From positions 248,001 to 312,000 of the forward strand of contig JAHBSI010000002.1 in the NCBI GenBank assembly GCA_019639195.1: a stretch of 64,000 nt of DNA, read 5' to 3'. Below the pieces are notes generated by a model. It saw nothing but the letters and a program-made list of their open reading frames with translations, had not been told where the DNA came from and ran no database searches. Shown in pieces: positions 23,526 to 33,787 of the stretch (positions are counted from its first letter, which is position 1; every line of letters starts with the position of its first letter). The DNA comes from Acidobacteriota bacterium (GTDB lineage Bacteria > Acidobacteriota > Blastocatellia > Pyrinomonadales > Pyrinomonadaceae). The position numbers and the translations under genes are program-made.

Positions 23526-24262
23526 TGGATCGGCTGGGCGGCTTTCTTCTCGATCTGCGAATCCAGTAGAGGCAATGCTTCGTTATTTGCGTTGATGCCA
23601 CGGAGTTCATCCGTCGTCTTTTTCGCCTTCTCGAAATCGCCTTGGCGGATGTACGTTTGAGCGAGATACTGCAAGGCACGCTCCTGCTTCGGGTTCGTTT
23701 TTAGAGCCTTTTGAAACTCGGTGACGGCACGGGCAAGATCAGGCGGTTCGTCGAGGAAGAATGTGAGAGCGTAGTCGGCGTGAACGTCCGCATCATCAGG
23801 TTTTTCGGCGATGGCCTTTTCATACGTTTCCCGGGCCTTCTTCATAACCGCCGGATCTTTCTTGAAGAAACCCGAATCAAAGTAGGCGTTCCCAAGGTCA
23901 ACGATGACGGCGTAATCCTTTGGCTTTAGAGCATTTGCGCGCTGAAGGATACGGGCGGCCTCCTCAAGTAGCTGCGTATCTTTCTTCATCGTCGCGTAAC
24001 GGTAAAGCGCACCGCCGAGGCTCTTCTGAAAATCGAAATCGTCAGGTGCCGCATCGGCCTGCGCGATCTTCGCCTTCAGCTCTTCGGGGTCGAGAGTAAA
24101 ATCGCCTGGCTTTTGAGGTGCACCGTCAGCAGGAGGCGCCGTTTGTGCCTGCATTCTAAGCGAGGTGATCTCGCTGCGGTTAATGCTGTTAGCGGATACA
24201 AAACCGATCACGAGGCCAAGAAGGCCCGTAATTATCGACACCGTTATCGCCTTTGAATTCAT
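23522..24262 (-). CDS. TPR repeat protein, membrane-anchored
   Basis: A 246-residue protein with an N-terminal membrane anchor (residues 7-24) and at least three tetratricopeptide repeats between about residues 80 and 225 (for example NALKPKDYAVIVDLGNAYFDSG, EKPDDADVHADYALTFF, TNPKQERALQYLAQTYIRQGDFEKA). This is a protein-binding scaffold facing the periplasm. The partner is unknown. It shares a transcript with the small cysteine-rich protein downstream. Confidence 0.85.
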   Translation of the reverse strand: MNSKAITVSIITGLLGLVIGFVSANSINRSEITSLRMQAQTAPPADGAPQKPGDFTLDPEELKAKIAQADAAPDDFDFQKSLGGALYRYATMKKDTQLLEEAARILQRANALKPKDYAVIVDLGNAYFDSGFFKKDPAVMKKARETYEKAIAEKPDDADVHADYALTFFLDEPPDLARAVTEFQKALKTNPKQERALQYLAQTYIRQGDFEKAKKTTDELRGINANNEALPLLDSQIEKKAAQPIQ

Positions 24263-24367
24263 CGATCTAATTTTACTAAAGCACCGAACCTAAAGCGAAA
24301 GTGCCGAGCCAAAATACCCAGCAACGTGAGTATCCCGACCCGACACCGTTATCGATCGAATTTAGAG

Positions 24368-24640
24368 CTATTTCGCCTTGTGGTGGTCGCCCTCAATGTA
24401 TGGCAGATCCTCCGAACGCCGTCTTGTCGGCGGGTCTGTCGCCCGTCGGCGAGGAATTGTGGTTCCCGTACGCCGGTCAACGCTTCCGGCGGGCAATCCT
24501 TTACCGTGGACCGCCTCGATCAGGATCCGCGTGATCTCCTGCGAAAGCGTGCGATGCTCGCCTGCGGCGCGCCGTCTCAAAGACTCTTTCAATTCATTCG
24601 GAACATAAGCTCCGATAAAAACTCCCTTTCTATTTGCCAT
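24368..24640 (-). CDS. Arc-like ribbon-helix-helix protein
   Basis: A 90-residue protein. Residues 5-45 (VFIGAYVPNELKESLRRRAAGEHRTLSQEITRILIEAV) match the ribbon-helix-helix fold of Arc/MetJ-type DNA-binding proteins. The tail is rich in Arg and Pro and probably unstructured. No toxin partner overlaps it, so a simple repressor role is as likely as an antitoxin role. Confidence 0.7.
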   Translation of the reverse strand: MANRKGVFIGAYVPNELKESLRRRAAGEHRTLSQEITRILIEAVHGKGLPAGSVDRRTGTTIPRRRATDPPTRRRSEDLPYIEGDHHKAK

Positions 24641-24704
24641 ATCTATTTGTGTGAGCTGCTCCTAGCCGGACATCCCGCCGAAACCGGATGCGCCTTTATT
24701 TTGC

Positions 24705-25111
24705 TATGAGGCATACCTATAAGCCGAATTTTGTGCCGTCCAAGGCCATCTTTCGAAGGCGATCGAACGGTGACGATCATTCATCTAGGCCGTACGTTGC
24801 CGCACGGCTCAAGCGACCTACCCGAAAACGCTGCCGGTCGAAACCGACGCTCGGACGGGCAGCCCGATCGCGTTTCCCTATTTGGTCTTGCACCACGAGG
24901 AGTTTGCCTGGCCATCGAGTGTTACCACCGATGCCGGTGAGCTCTTACCTCACCGTTTCACCCATCACCGCAAGCGGCTGGTCTATTCTCTGTTGCACTT
25001 GTCGTCACTCGCTTTTACACGAGTGCCCGGACGTTATCCGGCTCGCTGCCCTTTGGTGTTCGGACTTTCCTCTGAGGCCGAGGCCCCAGCGACCGTCCAG
25101 TATGCCCCATA
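24705..25111 (-). ncRNA. rnpB: RNase P RNA, class A
   Basis: The catalytic RNA that trims tRNA 5' leaders. On the minus strand the conserved element GAGGAAAGTCCG lies near the 5' end, ACAGAG and GGTAAGAGCTCACC-like elements follow, and the 3' end carries ACAAAATTCGGCTTAT. The P1 helix is formed by TATGGGGCATA (25111-25101) and TATGCCTCATA (24715-24705), which defines both ends. Length about 407 nt. Apparent open frames on the plus strand here are artefacts. Confidence 0.93.
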
Positions 25112-25177
25112 GCTAAAAGGCTAACTGAGTATAACAAAATTCAACTCTTCATTGAACTATGTCAAACACGTTTAGCA

Positions 25178-25729
25178 TTATTTCTTTTGTGCGACGGTCG
25201 CCGTGGCGGTAAAGAATACCGAATCGCCAGAACGGATCGTTATGTTTTGCTTGTCGCACTCTTCAAATTTGCAAGTGACGGTCGTTCCGTCCTTCCGACG
25301 TATATCAACGCCGTCGGCTTCCGCGGAAGCCATCGCCACGGACCGGAACACATAGACCGGAACCGCATCTCGCGTCAAAAAATGGATACCAGGGGCAACA
25401 TAACTCCCTGCGGCGGCCACAGGGTGGCTGCCATACTGGATCACCGATACGTTGCTCTCGAACTTTCCCATCCACGCCGTTGAGTTTTCCACCTGCGTCG
25501 CAACGCCCTCGGCCGTCAGGCCGGCAACAAGGATCTCTCCTCCGGCGATCGGCAGATCGATCTTTCCGTCCCTTCCAACGGCTTTATCTTGCGGGGCACC
25601 AAACAGGCCGGGAATATCGATCCGAAGCGTATCGCCCACACCGATGGTGTAGGTCTTCGTTTCGTCCTGCGCCGCTGCACCAAGACAGCACGCAAGCAGC
25701 AATCCGATCACGAGAAAAGTTCGTCTCAT
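25178..25729 (-). CDS. Secreted polysaccharide-export (Wza/SLBB-like) domain protein
   Basis: A 183-residue protein with a Sec signal peptide (cleavage near AAAQD). Residues 24-105 (YTIGVGDTLRIDIPGL, VGRDGKIDLPIAGGEILVAGLTAEGV) look like the poly-export domain found in Wza-type outer membrane exporters, and a second small domain with two Cys (VTCKFEECDKQNI) follows. It is much shorter than Wza (about 380 residues), lacks the transmembrane helix, and no capsule genes are near. Function is unclear. Confidence 0.7.
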   Translation of the reverse strand: MRRTFLVIGLLLACCLGAAAQDETKTYTIGVGDTLRIDIPGLFGAPQDKAVGRDGKIDLPIAGGEILVAGLTAEGVATQVENSTAWMGKFESNVSVIQYGSHPVAAAGSYVAPGIHFLTRDAVPVYVFRSVAMASAEADGVDIRRKDGTTVTCKFEECDKQNITIRSGDSVFFTATATVAQKK

Positions 25730-25799
25730 TTGGCCCGTTGACGGTCAAAACAGCCATCAACGGTCAAACTAAAGTGCGAAACGCGGCGAATTTTTAGAA

Positions 25800-27548
25800 T
25801 TATGTGCGTGTAAGGCGCAGATCCGGCCAATATGTTCGATACGCAGCGACGAGAGCTTCCTCGACCGCCTGGGGTGTGTCGAGTTCCCTGACGACCCGCA
25901 CGATCTCCTCGAGGTGCGTTCGATCAATATTCTTTAGGATTCGTCGCACGACCGGCAAAGAAGAGAGCTTTACGCTGAATTCATCGGCGCCAAGCCCTGC
26001 CAAAAGTGGAACATAGAAAGGCGACCCTGCCATTTCGCCGCAAAGCGAGACGGGTTTTCCGACCGCTTTTGCCGCTTCGATGACCCGCTCGATCGAACGC
26101 AAGATCGCCGGATGAAGCGATTGGTACCAATCAGCGACCATCTCGTCGTCCCTATCGACTCCAAGGGTGTATTGCACAAGGTCGTTAGTTCCAACCGAAA
26201 GGAAGTCCACGTATTTGAGGATCTGATCGATCACGAGAACTGCAGACGGGAGTTCGATCATGGCACCGATCTTTGGAAATTGAACACCTTCGAGCCTGCC
26301 GAACTCATCGTCGATCAAGCTGCGGACCTGTTTGATGTCCTGAACGCCTCCGATCATAGGGAGAATGATCGAGATGTTGCCCTTTGTATTCGCACGCAAT
26401 ATAGCGCGAAGTTGTGTGCGGAAGTTGCGCTCACGGGCAAGAGCAAGTCGGATAGCTCTCATTCCCAGAGCAGGATTCTTCTCCGGCTCTCTACCGCCGA
26501 AAGAGACCTGGTCGAGATCGAAATCGAAAGTTCGTATACGGATCTCACTGCCATCGGCTGCTTCGGCGGCGGCCAAATACGCCTGAAATTGCCTTTCTTC
26601 GTCCGGCCAGCCTTTAATGCCCGGAAATAGATATTCCGAGCGGATCAGCCCGACGCCAAGTGCTCCTCTGTCTAAGCCTCGCTTTATCTTCTCCGTGCTG
26701 TCGATATTAACGAACAGACGAAAGCCGGAGGCAGCCGTGTCATCGGTCTCCCACGTGCCCGTCGACGCGGCCCCGGGTCCGTGTTCATCTCCAAGGAAGT
26801 TCTCAAATTCTTCCTTCGAAGCAAATGTCACCGTTCCGTTGTCGCCGTCAACGACGACCAGATCACCGTCGTCAAACCTCCGGTTCACCCGCTTAATTCC
26901 TGACACGGCGGGAATGTTGCTTTCGCGCGCGAGGATGAATGTGTGCGAGGTCCAACCTCCGCGTTCGGTGATGATCGCGGCCGGGAGAGACGCAGCGAAT
27001 TCCATCAGCGTAGATGGAAGCAACTCCGTGGCAATTAGGACCGTATTCGGCGGAAGGTCCGGCAGCGGTGACTTTCCGCCCGCAAGTGCGTTCGCAACAC
27101 GCTCGGACACATCCTCGATATCGACGGCTTTTTGTCGAAGGTGGACGTCCGAACTTGCCTTTTGCGACGAAACCAGGCGATCGGTGACGGTCTTTAGCGC
27201 CCATTCAGCCGTGACGAGGTCCGAGCGTATAACGCTTGCTACCGATTCCAGGAACGACGAACTGTCAAGAATAAGCAAGTGTGCGTCAAAAATATCCGCA
27301 GCGTTTTGCGTTGGAGGTTTTGCTATCAGGGCCTCCAACTGCTTTGAGGCGTAGGCAACAGCAGCTTGGAAACGTGCGATCTCGGGTTCGACACGTTCGG
27401 CCGTGATCTCTGCACGGAAAAACTGTCGCTTGCGGCCGACTATAAGGAGAGCTCTCCCGACTGCTCGGCCGCGAGAAACTGAGCGTCCGGCATAACTCAC
27501 CGGCAATTCATCTTTTAGAGGTGAAACCAAAGCTAAAAAATACGCCAA
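25800..27548 (-). CDS. ptsI: Phosphoenolpyruvate-protein phosphotransferase (PTS enzyme I)
   Basis: A 582-residue enzyme I that takes phosphate from PEP to HPr. The phospho-His is in ITERGGWTSHTFILAR (near residue 200), the PEP-binding barrel has IRTFDFDLDQ, NPALGMRAIRLAL, MIELPSAV and GTNDLVQY, and the catalytic Cys is in SLCGEMAG near residue 510. The length matches the family (about 575). No HPr or enzyme II gene is next to it, so it may serve a regulatory PTS or a dispersed transport system. Confidence 0.9.
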   Translation of the reverse strand: MAYFLALVSPLKDELPVSYAGRSVSRGRAVGRALLIVGRKRQFFRAEITAERVEPEIARFQAAVAYASKQLEALIAKPPTQNAADIFDAHLLILDSSSFLESVASVIRSDLVTAEWALKTVTDRLVSSQKASSDVHLRQKAVDIEDVSERVANALAGGKSPLPDLPPNTVLIATELLPSTLMEFAASLPAAIITERGGWTSHTFILARESNIPAVSGIKRVNRRFDDGDLVVVDGDNGTVTFASKEEFENFLGDEHGPGAASTGTWETDDTAASGFRLFVNIDSTEKIKRGLDRGALGVGLIRSEYLFPGIKGWPDEERQFQAYLAAAEAADGSEIRIRTFDFDLDQVSFGGREPEKNPALGMRAIRLALARERNFRTQLRAILRANTKGNISIILPMIGGVQDIKQVRSLIDDEFGRLEGVQFPKIGAMIELPSAVLVIDQILKYVDFLSVGTNDLVQYTLGVDRDDEMVADWYQSLHPAILRSIERVIEAAKAVGKPVSLCGEMAGSPFYVPLLAGLGADEFSVKLSSLPVVRRILKNIDRTHLEEIVRVVRELDTPQAVEEALVAAYRTYWPDLRLTRT

Positions 27549-27564
27549 CTAGGGCAAACAGCAG

Positions 27565-28467
27565 CTAGCTGCCAAAGCTAAATCCTCCGCCGCTTCCCTG
27601 CGACGGGAAGAAAGGTTTAAGAAGGCCCGCGAACGCCGCTAGGTTACGCGTCTGGATCAATATCTCGCCAGGTCCGACAAATTCTGCGACCATTCCTTCT
27701 CCACTCAAGAAACTCCTAAAGTAGCCGCTTTTTGAGGCTTTTCTGAGCTGATATTGCATATGTGCCTCCCAAGCGACCAAATGGCCCGTATCCACGACGT
27801 ATTGCTCACCTGGCCGGAGCACACGACGATGTATCGCGCCAAACGACGACACTAGCAGAAGGCCGGTGCCTGAAACGTGGAGGACAAAAAGGCCTTCGCC
27901 GCCAAAGAAACTCTTCGCCCCGCCAAACTTCGTATCGACCGTCAGCGAGGTATCGCCAGCAAGGTACGAACTGGACTGCACCGCGAACGATTGACCACGC
28001 ATCTCGATCCCCGCAACGTCCCCGGGAGCGCCGGGAGCGAACGTGACTTCGCCGGGACCGCCCTTTGCGGTGAATGTAGAGACGAACGCGGACTCACCAC
28101 CAACTGCTCGCTTTAGTGCCCCAAAAACACCACCTTTCATCTCGGAGTATAGATCTACGTTCGCGGACATCGAGACCATCGCACCGGCTTCGGCGGAAAT
28201 GGCCTGTTCGGGAGCGAGGTTGATGACGGCAAGAGCAAAAGCACCTTGATGCTCGATCCTCCAGCTATAACCAGACCCTTGACCTTGTCCGTCTGAATCA
28301 AAATGAAACGATCCGCCCGGTGGAGGAGCGGCCTGTTGGAGCGGCGGCGGCTGGATCGGCTGCGTCGGCGTTGCCAGCACCGGTTCCGCAGTTACGATCG
28401 TAAAACCGCATGACCCGCAGAACTTCGCATCATCGCGGACGTCCATCGTACATTTGGGGCATTTCAT
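27565..28467 (-). CDS. AIM24 (TIGR00266) family protein with N-terminal zinc ribbon
   Basis: A 300-residue protein. Residues 1-22 form a zinc ribbon (CPKCTMDVRDDAKFCGSCG), a Pro-rich linker follows, and residues 60-290 are an AIM24 domain (LAVINLAPEQAISAEAGAMVSMS, FFGGEGLFVLHVSGTGLLLVSSFGAIHRR). The molecular role of AIM24 in bacteria is not established. It ends Gly/Ser-rich (GSGGGFSFGS). It follows enzyme I's region in the same direction, with 16 bp to the next start. Confidence 0.85.
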   Translation of the reverse strand: MKCPKCTMDVRDDAKFCGSCGFTIVTAEPVLATPTQPIQPPPLQQAAPPPGGSFHFDSDGQGQGSGYSWRIEHQGAFALAVINLAPEQAISAEAGAMVSMSANVDLYSEMKGGVFGALKRAVGGESAFVSTFTAKGGPGEVTFAPGAPGDVAGIEMRGQSFAVQSSSYLAGDTSLTVDTKFGGAKSFFGGEGLFVLHVSGTGLLLVSSFGAIHRRVLRPGEQYVVDTGHLVAWEAHMQYQLRKASKSGYFRSFLSGEGMVAEFVGPGEILIQTRNLAAFAGLLKPFFPSQGSGGGFSFGS

Positions 28468-28539
28468 AGAAAGCGTTCCTCCCGAAAACTAAATAATAGC
28501 GTTTTATTTCGCTCTCTTCGAATGCGAAGACCCGAATCC

Positions 28540-29913
28540 TCAGCCCTGGCCGGCAGCTTCGGCTGATGTGAGGTTTCCCGCCTCGTGTATGGCACGTTTT
28601 GTGTCCGTTAGATACAAAAGAAGGCCGCCGACGACAAAAAAGACGATCAAGGCAAGGATCGCGGGGCGATAAGAGTTCGTGAGTTGAGCAACGAGTCCAA
28701 ACGCGATCGGCCCAAGCCACGAGGTTCCGCGTTCGGAGATGGCGTAAATGCCAAAAAACGCAGATTCCCTGCCTTTTGGGATCATTCGCGAAAATAGTGA
28801 TCGTGAAAGTGCTTGCGAACCGCCGAGGACAAATCCAATTCCGGCGCTCATTATGTACGCTTCCGTAACCGTTTCAAGCGAAAGGTAACCGTAAATAACT
28901 ATCGCCGACCAGATCGCGAGCGATATCAATATTGCAGTCTTCGTCGAGGTTGCGCGCGAGACGAGCTCGAGGATCAAGGCCCCGAAGATCGCAACTACCT
29001 GCGCGATCAATATCGCCGTAAACAGCACGGTGCGGTCGTCCGGAAGGCCCTTTGCGACGAAAAGCTCCTGCGTAATAAAGACGCCCGCCATTGTGATCAC
29101 GGTCTGAATGCCGTCGTTATAGATCAGATAGGAGATCAGAAATCTAAGCGTGTACTTCAGGCGGTAAAGTTCTTTGAACGTGTCTATCGTCTCCGACAGA
29201 CCGGCCATTACCATTGACTTTCCTTCCGGCGGTGTCCGAAGCGGCTGACGATTCTTCAAAAGGAGGAACGAGATCACCGAGAATCCAGCCCACCAGATGC
29301 CCGAAGCGAGCAGGCAGATCCTAACAGCGTACTCGGTCGAAATACCAAGCCGCGGGGCATTTAGGAGCAGTATGAAGCTCAGTATCAGCGTGAGCGTCGC
29401 GCTCGCATATCCGACCGCAAAGCTCCAGCTTGAGACTCGGTCTCGCTTGTCCTCAGTCGCGATATCGTTCAGGAAAGAGTTAAAGAATACGATCGACGCC
29501 CCGGCGCTCAGGTTTGCGAGAATAAAAGCGAAGCTTCCGAAAATGTAAAGATCGCCCTGGGCAAAATACAGGAGAACGCAGCCGAACGCCCCCAGATAGC
29601 AGAACGCGGCCATAAAGGCCTTTTTCAAGTGTGTATAATCGGCGATCGCGCCAAGTATCGGCAGAAAGAAGACCTGCAGAACCACGGATATCCCGACCGA
29701 GTACGAAAATAAGGATTTTGCGCTGACAAGAGTGTAGCCGTCGAGCGAAATTACGGCACCATTGTCGCCCACACTTCCTTGCGCAAGCTCCGTCAGATAC
29801 GGCCCGATAAGGACGCCGAGAACGACCGTAAAAAAGGCGTGATTCGCCCAGTCGTACATCATCCAGCCGAAGATCTCGAGCGGGCGATTCTTGTCTGAAT
29901 TGTGGTTATCCAT
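28540..29913 (-). CDS. MFS transporter, UMF1 (Atg22-like) family
   Basis: A 457-residue permease with twelve membrane helices. The opening IFGWMMYDWANHAFFTVVLGVLIGPYL is the signature of the UMF1/Atg22-like branch, often thought to export amino acids or other metabolites. LGGSQALSRSLFSRMIPKGRESAFFGIY is the conserved loop before helix 11. Substrate unknown. Confidence 0.9.
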   Translation of the reverse strand: MDNHNSDKNRPLEIFGWMMYDWANHAFFTVVLGVLIGPYLTELAQGSVGDNGAVISLDGYTLVSAKSLFSYSVGISVVLQVFFLPILGAIADYTHLKKAFMAAFCYLGAFGCVLLYFAQGDLYIFGSFAFILANLSAGASIVFFNSFLNDIATEDKRDRVSSWSFAVGYASATLTLILSFILLLNAPRLGISTEYAVRICLLASGIWWAGFSVISFLLLKNRQPLRTPPEGKSMVMAGLSETIDTFKELYRLKYTLRFLISYLIYNDGIQTVITMAGVFITQELFVAKGLPDDRTVLFTAILIAQVVAIFGALILELVSRATSTKTAILISLAIWSAIVIYGYLSLETVTEAYIMSAGIGFVLGGSQALSRSLFSRMIPKGRESAFFGIYAISERGTSWLGPIAFGLVAQLTNSYRPAILALIVFFVVGGLLLYLTDTKRAIHEAGNLTSAEAAGQG

Positions 29914-30051
29914 CAGGACTGAAGCCTATTTTATCGCCGAAAGGTCCGTGTGATTTCGGGTGATTAAACTATACACTCTCCCAACCCAAACAAAAGCAAG
30001 CCGTTCATTTTCATAGATTTCCGCCAATAGGATAAAATCACTTCCGACGAG

Positions 30052-31026
30052 ATGAAAGCAATGATCCTTGCCGCGGGTTTCGGCACACGGCTCTTTCCAT
30101 TAACTATCGACCGCACAAAGCCGGCGATCCCATTTTTGGGCAAGCCGGTCGTAGGTTATGTTGCTGAATACTTGGCGGGATTCGGCATAAAGGATGTTGT
30201 CGTCAACCTGCATCACCAGCCGCAATCCGTGATGGATGCGCTTGGAGACGGATCGAATTTTGGAGTAAAGATCAACTATTCCCTCGAAGAGCCGGAGATT
30301 CTTGGGACCGCCGGTGCCCTCGATAATGCACGCGAGCTCCTCGCCGACGATACTTTCCTCGTCATCAACGGTAAGATCATCACCGATATTGATATTGCCG
30401 CCGCGGTCGCATCTCACAAAGCAAGCGGTGCGGTCGCGACGATGGTTCTTCGCCCTAACAAGAAGCTTGAGCGATTCACGACCGTTGAGACCGCGAATGG
30501 GTTTGTTACGGGATTTAGCGAACTCGATGGCGACCGTCCGTCTGCCGCGGAAACACCTTTGATGTACACGGGGATCCAAATTCTAGAGCCGCGCGTCTTC
30601 GATTCGATCCCTCGCGGTATCTATTCGGACATCGTTCCCGTGTTCTACCGTCCGGCACTCGAAAAAGGCGAGAGGATCAACGCCTTTGTGGCGGACGCCC
30701 GCTGGTACGAGATCTCGACGCTCGAGCGGTACCTCGACATCAGTCTGGCGATGTCTCCGAACGGCAGTGTTGTTTCCGGCGAAGGCTGTTCGGTCTCCGC
30801 CGAAGCTGACGTGAAAGATGCGGTCCTTTGGGATCGGGTAGTCATCGAGGAACGCTCAAGCGTAAAACATTCGGTTCTTGGCGACGGCGTTCGGATCGCC
30901 GCCGATGCGAAGGTCGAGAATTCCATCGTCGTTCGCGCTGAACTTGTAAAAAATTGCGGTGAGGAGCCGCCAAAGGCTCAAAAGGGCTATTTTCACGACG
31001 ACAACTACATCGTCCCACTCAACTAG
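30052..31026 (+). CDS. Sugar-1-phosphate nucleotidyltransferase, MurU-like
   Basis: A 324-residue NDP-sugar pyrophosphorylase. Residues 1-28 contain the nucleotide signature LAAGFGTRLFPLTIDRTKPAIPFLGKP; EILGTAGALDNA and the metal-binding region FLVINGKIITD follow. From about residue 235 the hexapeptide repeats of a left-handed beta-helix are visible (VSGEGCSVSAEADVKDAVLWDRVV). Its stop abuts the start of an AmgK-like kinase, so MurNAc-1-phosphate uridylyltransferase in peptidoglycan recycling is likely. The C-terminal helix is extra compared with Pseudomonas MurU (about 220 residues), so a GDP-mannose-type role remains possible. Confidence 0.8.
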   Translation: MKAMILAAGFGTRLFPLTIDRTKPAIPFLGKPVVGYVAEYLAGFGIKDVVVNLHHQPQSVMDALGDGSNFGVKINYSLEEPEILGTAGALDNARELLADDTFLVINGKIITDIDIAAAVASHKASGAVATMVLRPNKKLERFTTVETANGFVTGFSELDGDRPSAAETPLMYTGIQILEPRVFDSIPRGIYSDIVPVFYRPALEKGERINAFVADARWYEISTLERYLDISLAMSPNGSVVSGEGCSVSAEADVKDAVLWDRVVIEERSSVKHSVLGDGVRIAADAKVENSIVVRAELVKNCGEEPPKAQKGYFHDDNYIVPLN

Positions 31027-32037
31027 ATGATGCAACTGCTCGACAAACTCAACGCATTTCTCGCAAAGAATGATATTCAAAGCGAGGTCACCGTGCTTTC
31101 CGCAGATGCATCGACGCGTGAGTATTTTCGGATCGACTGGTTCGGGCAGACGGCCGTCGCGTGCGTCTATCCCGACGCTTTTCTCGAAAACGAACACAGT
31201 TACGTTGATGTGACCCGGCTCTTTCTACGGGCTGATCTTCCTGTTGCCGACCTGTATGCGGTTGACGGTGAGCTCGGCGTGATCGTCCAGGAAGATCTTG
31301 GCGACGTCGTGCTTCGCGAATATCTAAAAACGCTGGACGGCCCGAGTTCGGCGCGTCTCGTTGATGAAGCGATCGCAATGATCGTGCGCATCCAGCTCGC
31401 GACGCCGCTTGCGTTTGAGATGGATTCGATCGCCTCGCGTCTGAGCTTTGACGAAGAAAAACTGCTCTGGGAGCTCGATTTCTTTAAGGAACATTACTTC
31501 GAGACCTTTGTAAAACGCCCGCTCTCGGCGACCGAACAGCGCTGTCTCTCGGAGGAATTTGTCGAACTCGCCCGCGAACTCGCAAGCCGTGCGAGCGTGC
31601 TTTGTCATCGTGACTTTCACGCCGCGAACATTATGATCGACCGCGAAAACAGGATGCGGATCATCGATCATCAGGACGCGCGCATCGGGTCGGTCGCTTA
31701 CGATCTCGTGTCGTTCCTGCTCGATCGGATAACGGAGCCGCCTTCGACCGAATGGCTCGCCGAGAAGCGCCGGTATTTCCTCGATCTTCGAGTTGCGCTC
31801 GGCCTTCCGCGGATCGACGAGGCAGAGTTCGCCGCAGAATTTCGTCTTCAGACGCTGCAGCGCTGCCTGAAGGCCGTCGGGACATTCTCATATCAATCTG
31901 CAGTTCGCGGCAAAACCCATTTCATTCCGTTCATCGTCCCGATGTTCCGCATCGTCCTCCGCTCCGCCGGCAACCTGCGCACATTCCCGACTCTCTGCAC
32001 GATCCTCAAACGCGAGATCGACGAAACTTCCCAATAA
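31027..32037 (+). CDS. Aminoglycoside-phosphotransferase-fold sugar kinase, AmgK-like
   Basis: A 336-residue kinase. LCHRDFHAANIMID (catalytic Asp in HRDFH) and IIDHQDARIGSVAYDLVSFLLD (Mg-binding DHQD) match the AmgK branch of the APH fold, which phosphorylates the anomeric position of MurNAc/GlcNAc. The first ATG follows the upstream TAG with no gap. With the MurU-like gene it would convert cell-wall sugar to UDP-MurNAc while bypassing fosfomycin-sensitive synthesis, as shown in Pseudomonas putida. The pair alone in the window gives no further recycling genes. Confidence 0.82.
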   Translation: MMQLLDKLNAFLAKNDIQSEVTVLSADASTREYFRIDWFGQTAVACVYPDAFLENEHSYVDVTRLFLRADLPVADLYAVDGELGVIVQEDLGDVVLREYLKTLDGPSSARLVDEAIAMIVRIQLATPLAFEMDSIASRLSFDEEKLLWELDFFKEHYFETFVKRPLSATEQRCLSEEFVELARELASRASVLCHRDFHAANIMIDRENRMRIIDHQDARIGSVAYDLVSFLLDRITEPPSTEWLAEKRRYFLDLRVALGLPRIDEAEFAAEFRLQTLQRCLKAVGTFSYQSAVRGKTHFIPFIVPMFRIVLRSAGNLRTFPTLCTILKREIDETSQ

Positions 32038-32099
32038 GGTCACGGTTGCGTCGCCCGGCGATCCGAGTACCGGCAGCTTTGCAATTCGATCGTTCCGGT

Positions 32100-32309
32100 T
32101 CCGCGACGAAGAGAAAATCGAGCCTTTGCGGCCTTTGCGGGTTTTCTCTTTGCGTTCTTTGCGGTTCTCTCTTATAAAAAGTCCTGTCTTTTTCCAACGC
32201 AGGGCCCTTACTGTCGTGCGGGCTTCTGCAACGCCGATTGATGCCCTTACTGTCGTGCGGGCTCCTGCAACGCCGATCGATGCCCTTACCGTCGTGCGGG
32301 CTTCCGCAA
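32100..32309 (+). repeat. 39-bp tandem repeat and CTTTGCGG-rich tract in an intergenic gap
   Basis: The 438-bp gap 32038-32475 holds no convincing gene. A degenerate run of TTTGCGGCC/TTTGCGGGT/TTTGCGTTC units covers about 32123-32170. Then a 39-bp unit beginning GCCCTTACTGTCGTGCGGGC is repeated at 32204, 32243 and 32282 (third copy 28 bp). Copies differ at 3-4 positions. The unit length is a multiple of 3 so spurious frames stay open on both strands. Similar short repeats occur between genes in several Acidobacteriota; I state that from general knowledge. Confidence 0.85.
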
Positions 32310-32475
32310 TTTTGTGTCCTTTGCCGCTCTCTCTTTGGCTGTGCGTCCCTGGGCGAATGCGTTCCCAGTTAGCCACGAATGCACGAATGAAAGTAAAATA
32401 GCTGCATAACTCGGTCACAACGCGACAAGTCGGCGAATTTTTGGCAAAATTCTTCTGTCGCTTTATGCAAACATA

Positions 32476-33786
<1,311 letters not shown>

Positions 33787-33787
33787 T

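Noticed and set aside
24688..25116. Several open frames on the plus strand, up to 142 codons
   Set aside because: The minus strand here is RNase P RNA with conserved elements and a matching P1 helix; the frames are accidental.
32204..32309. Possible CRISPR array
   Set aside because: Only 2.7 copies, directly adjacent with no spacers and no cas genes nearby; it is a plain tandem repeat.
31888..32418. Minus-strand frame of 176 codons and plus-strand frame of 91 codons over the asnS upstream gap
   Set aside because: They read through the 39-bp tandem repeats and CTTTGCGG tract, show no family sequence, and the unit length of 39 keeps any frame open.
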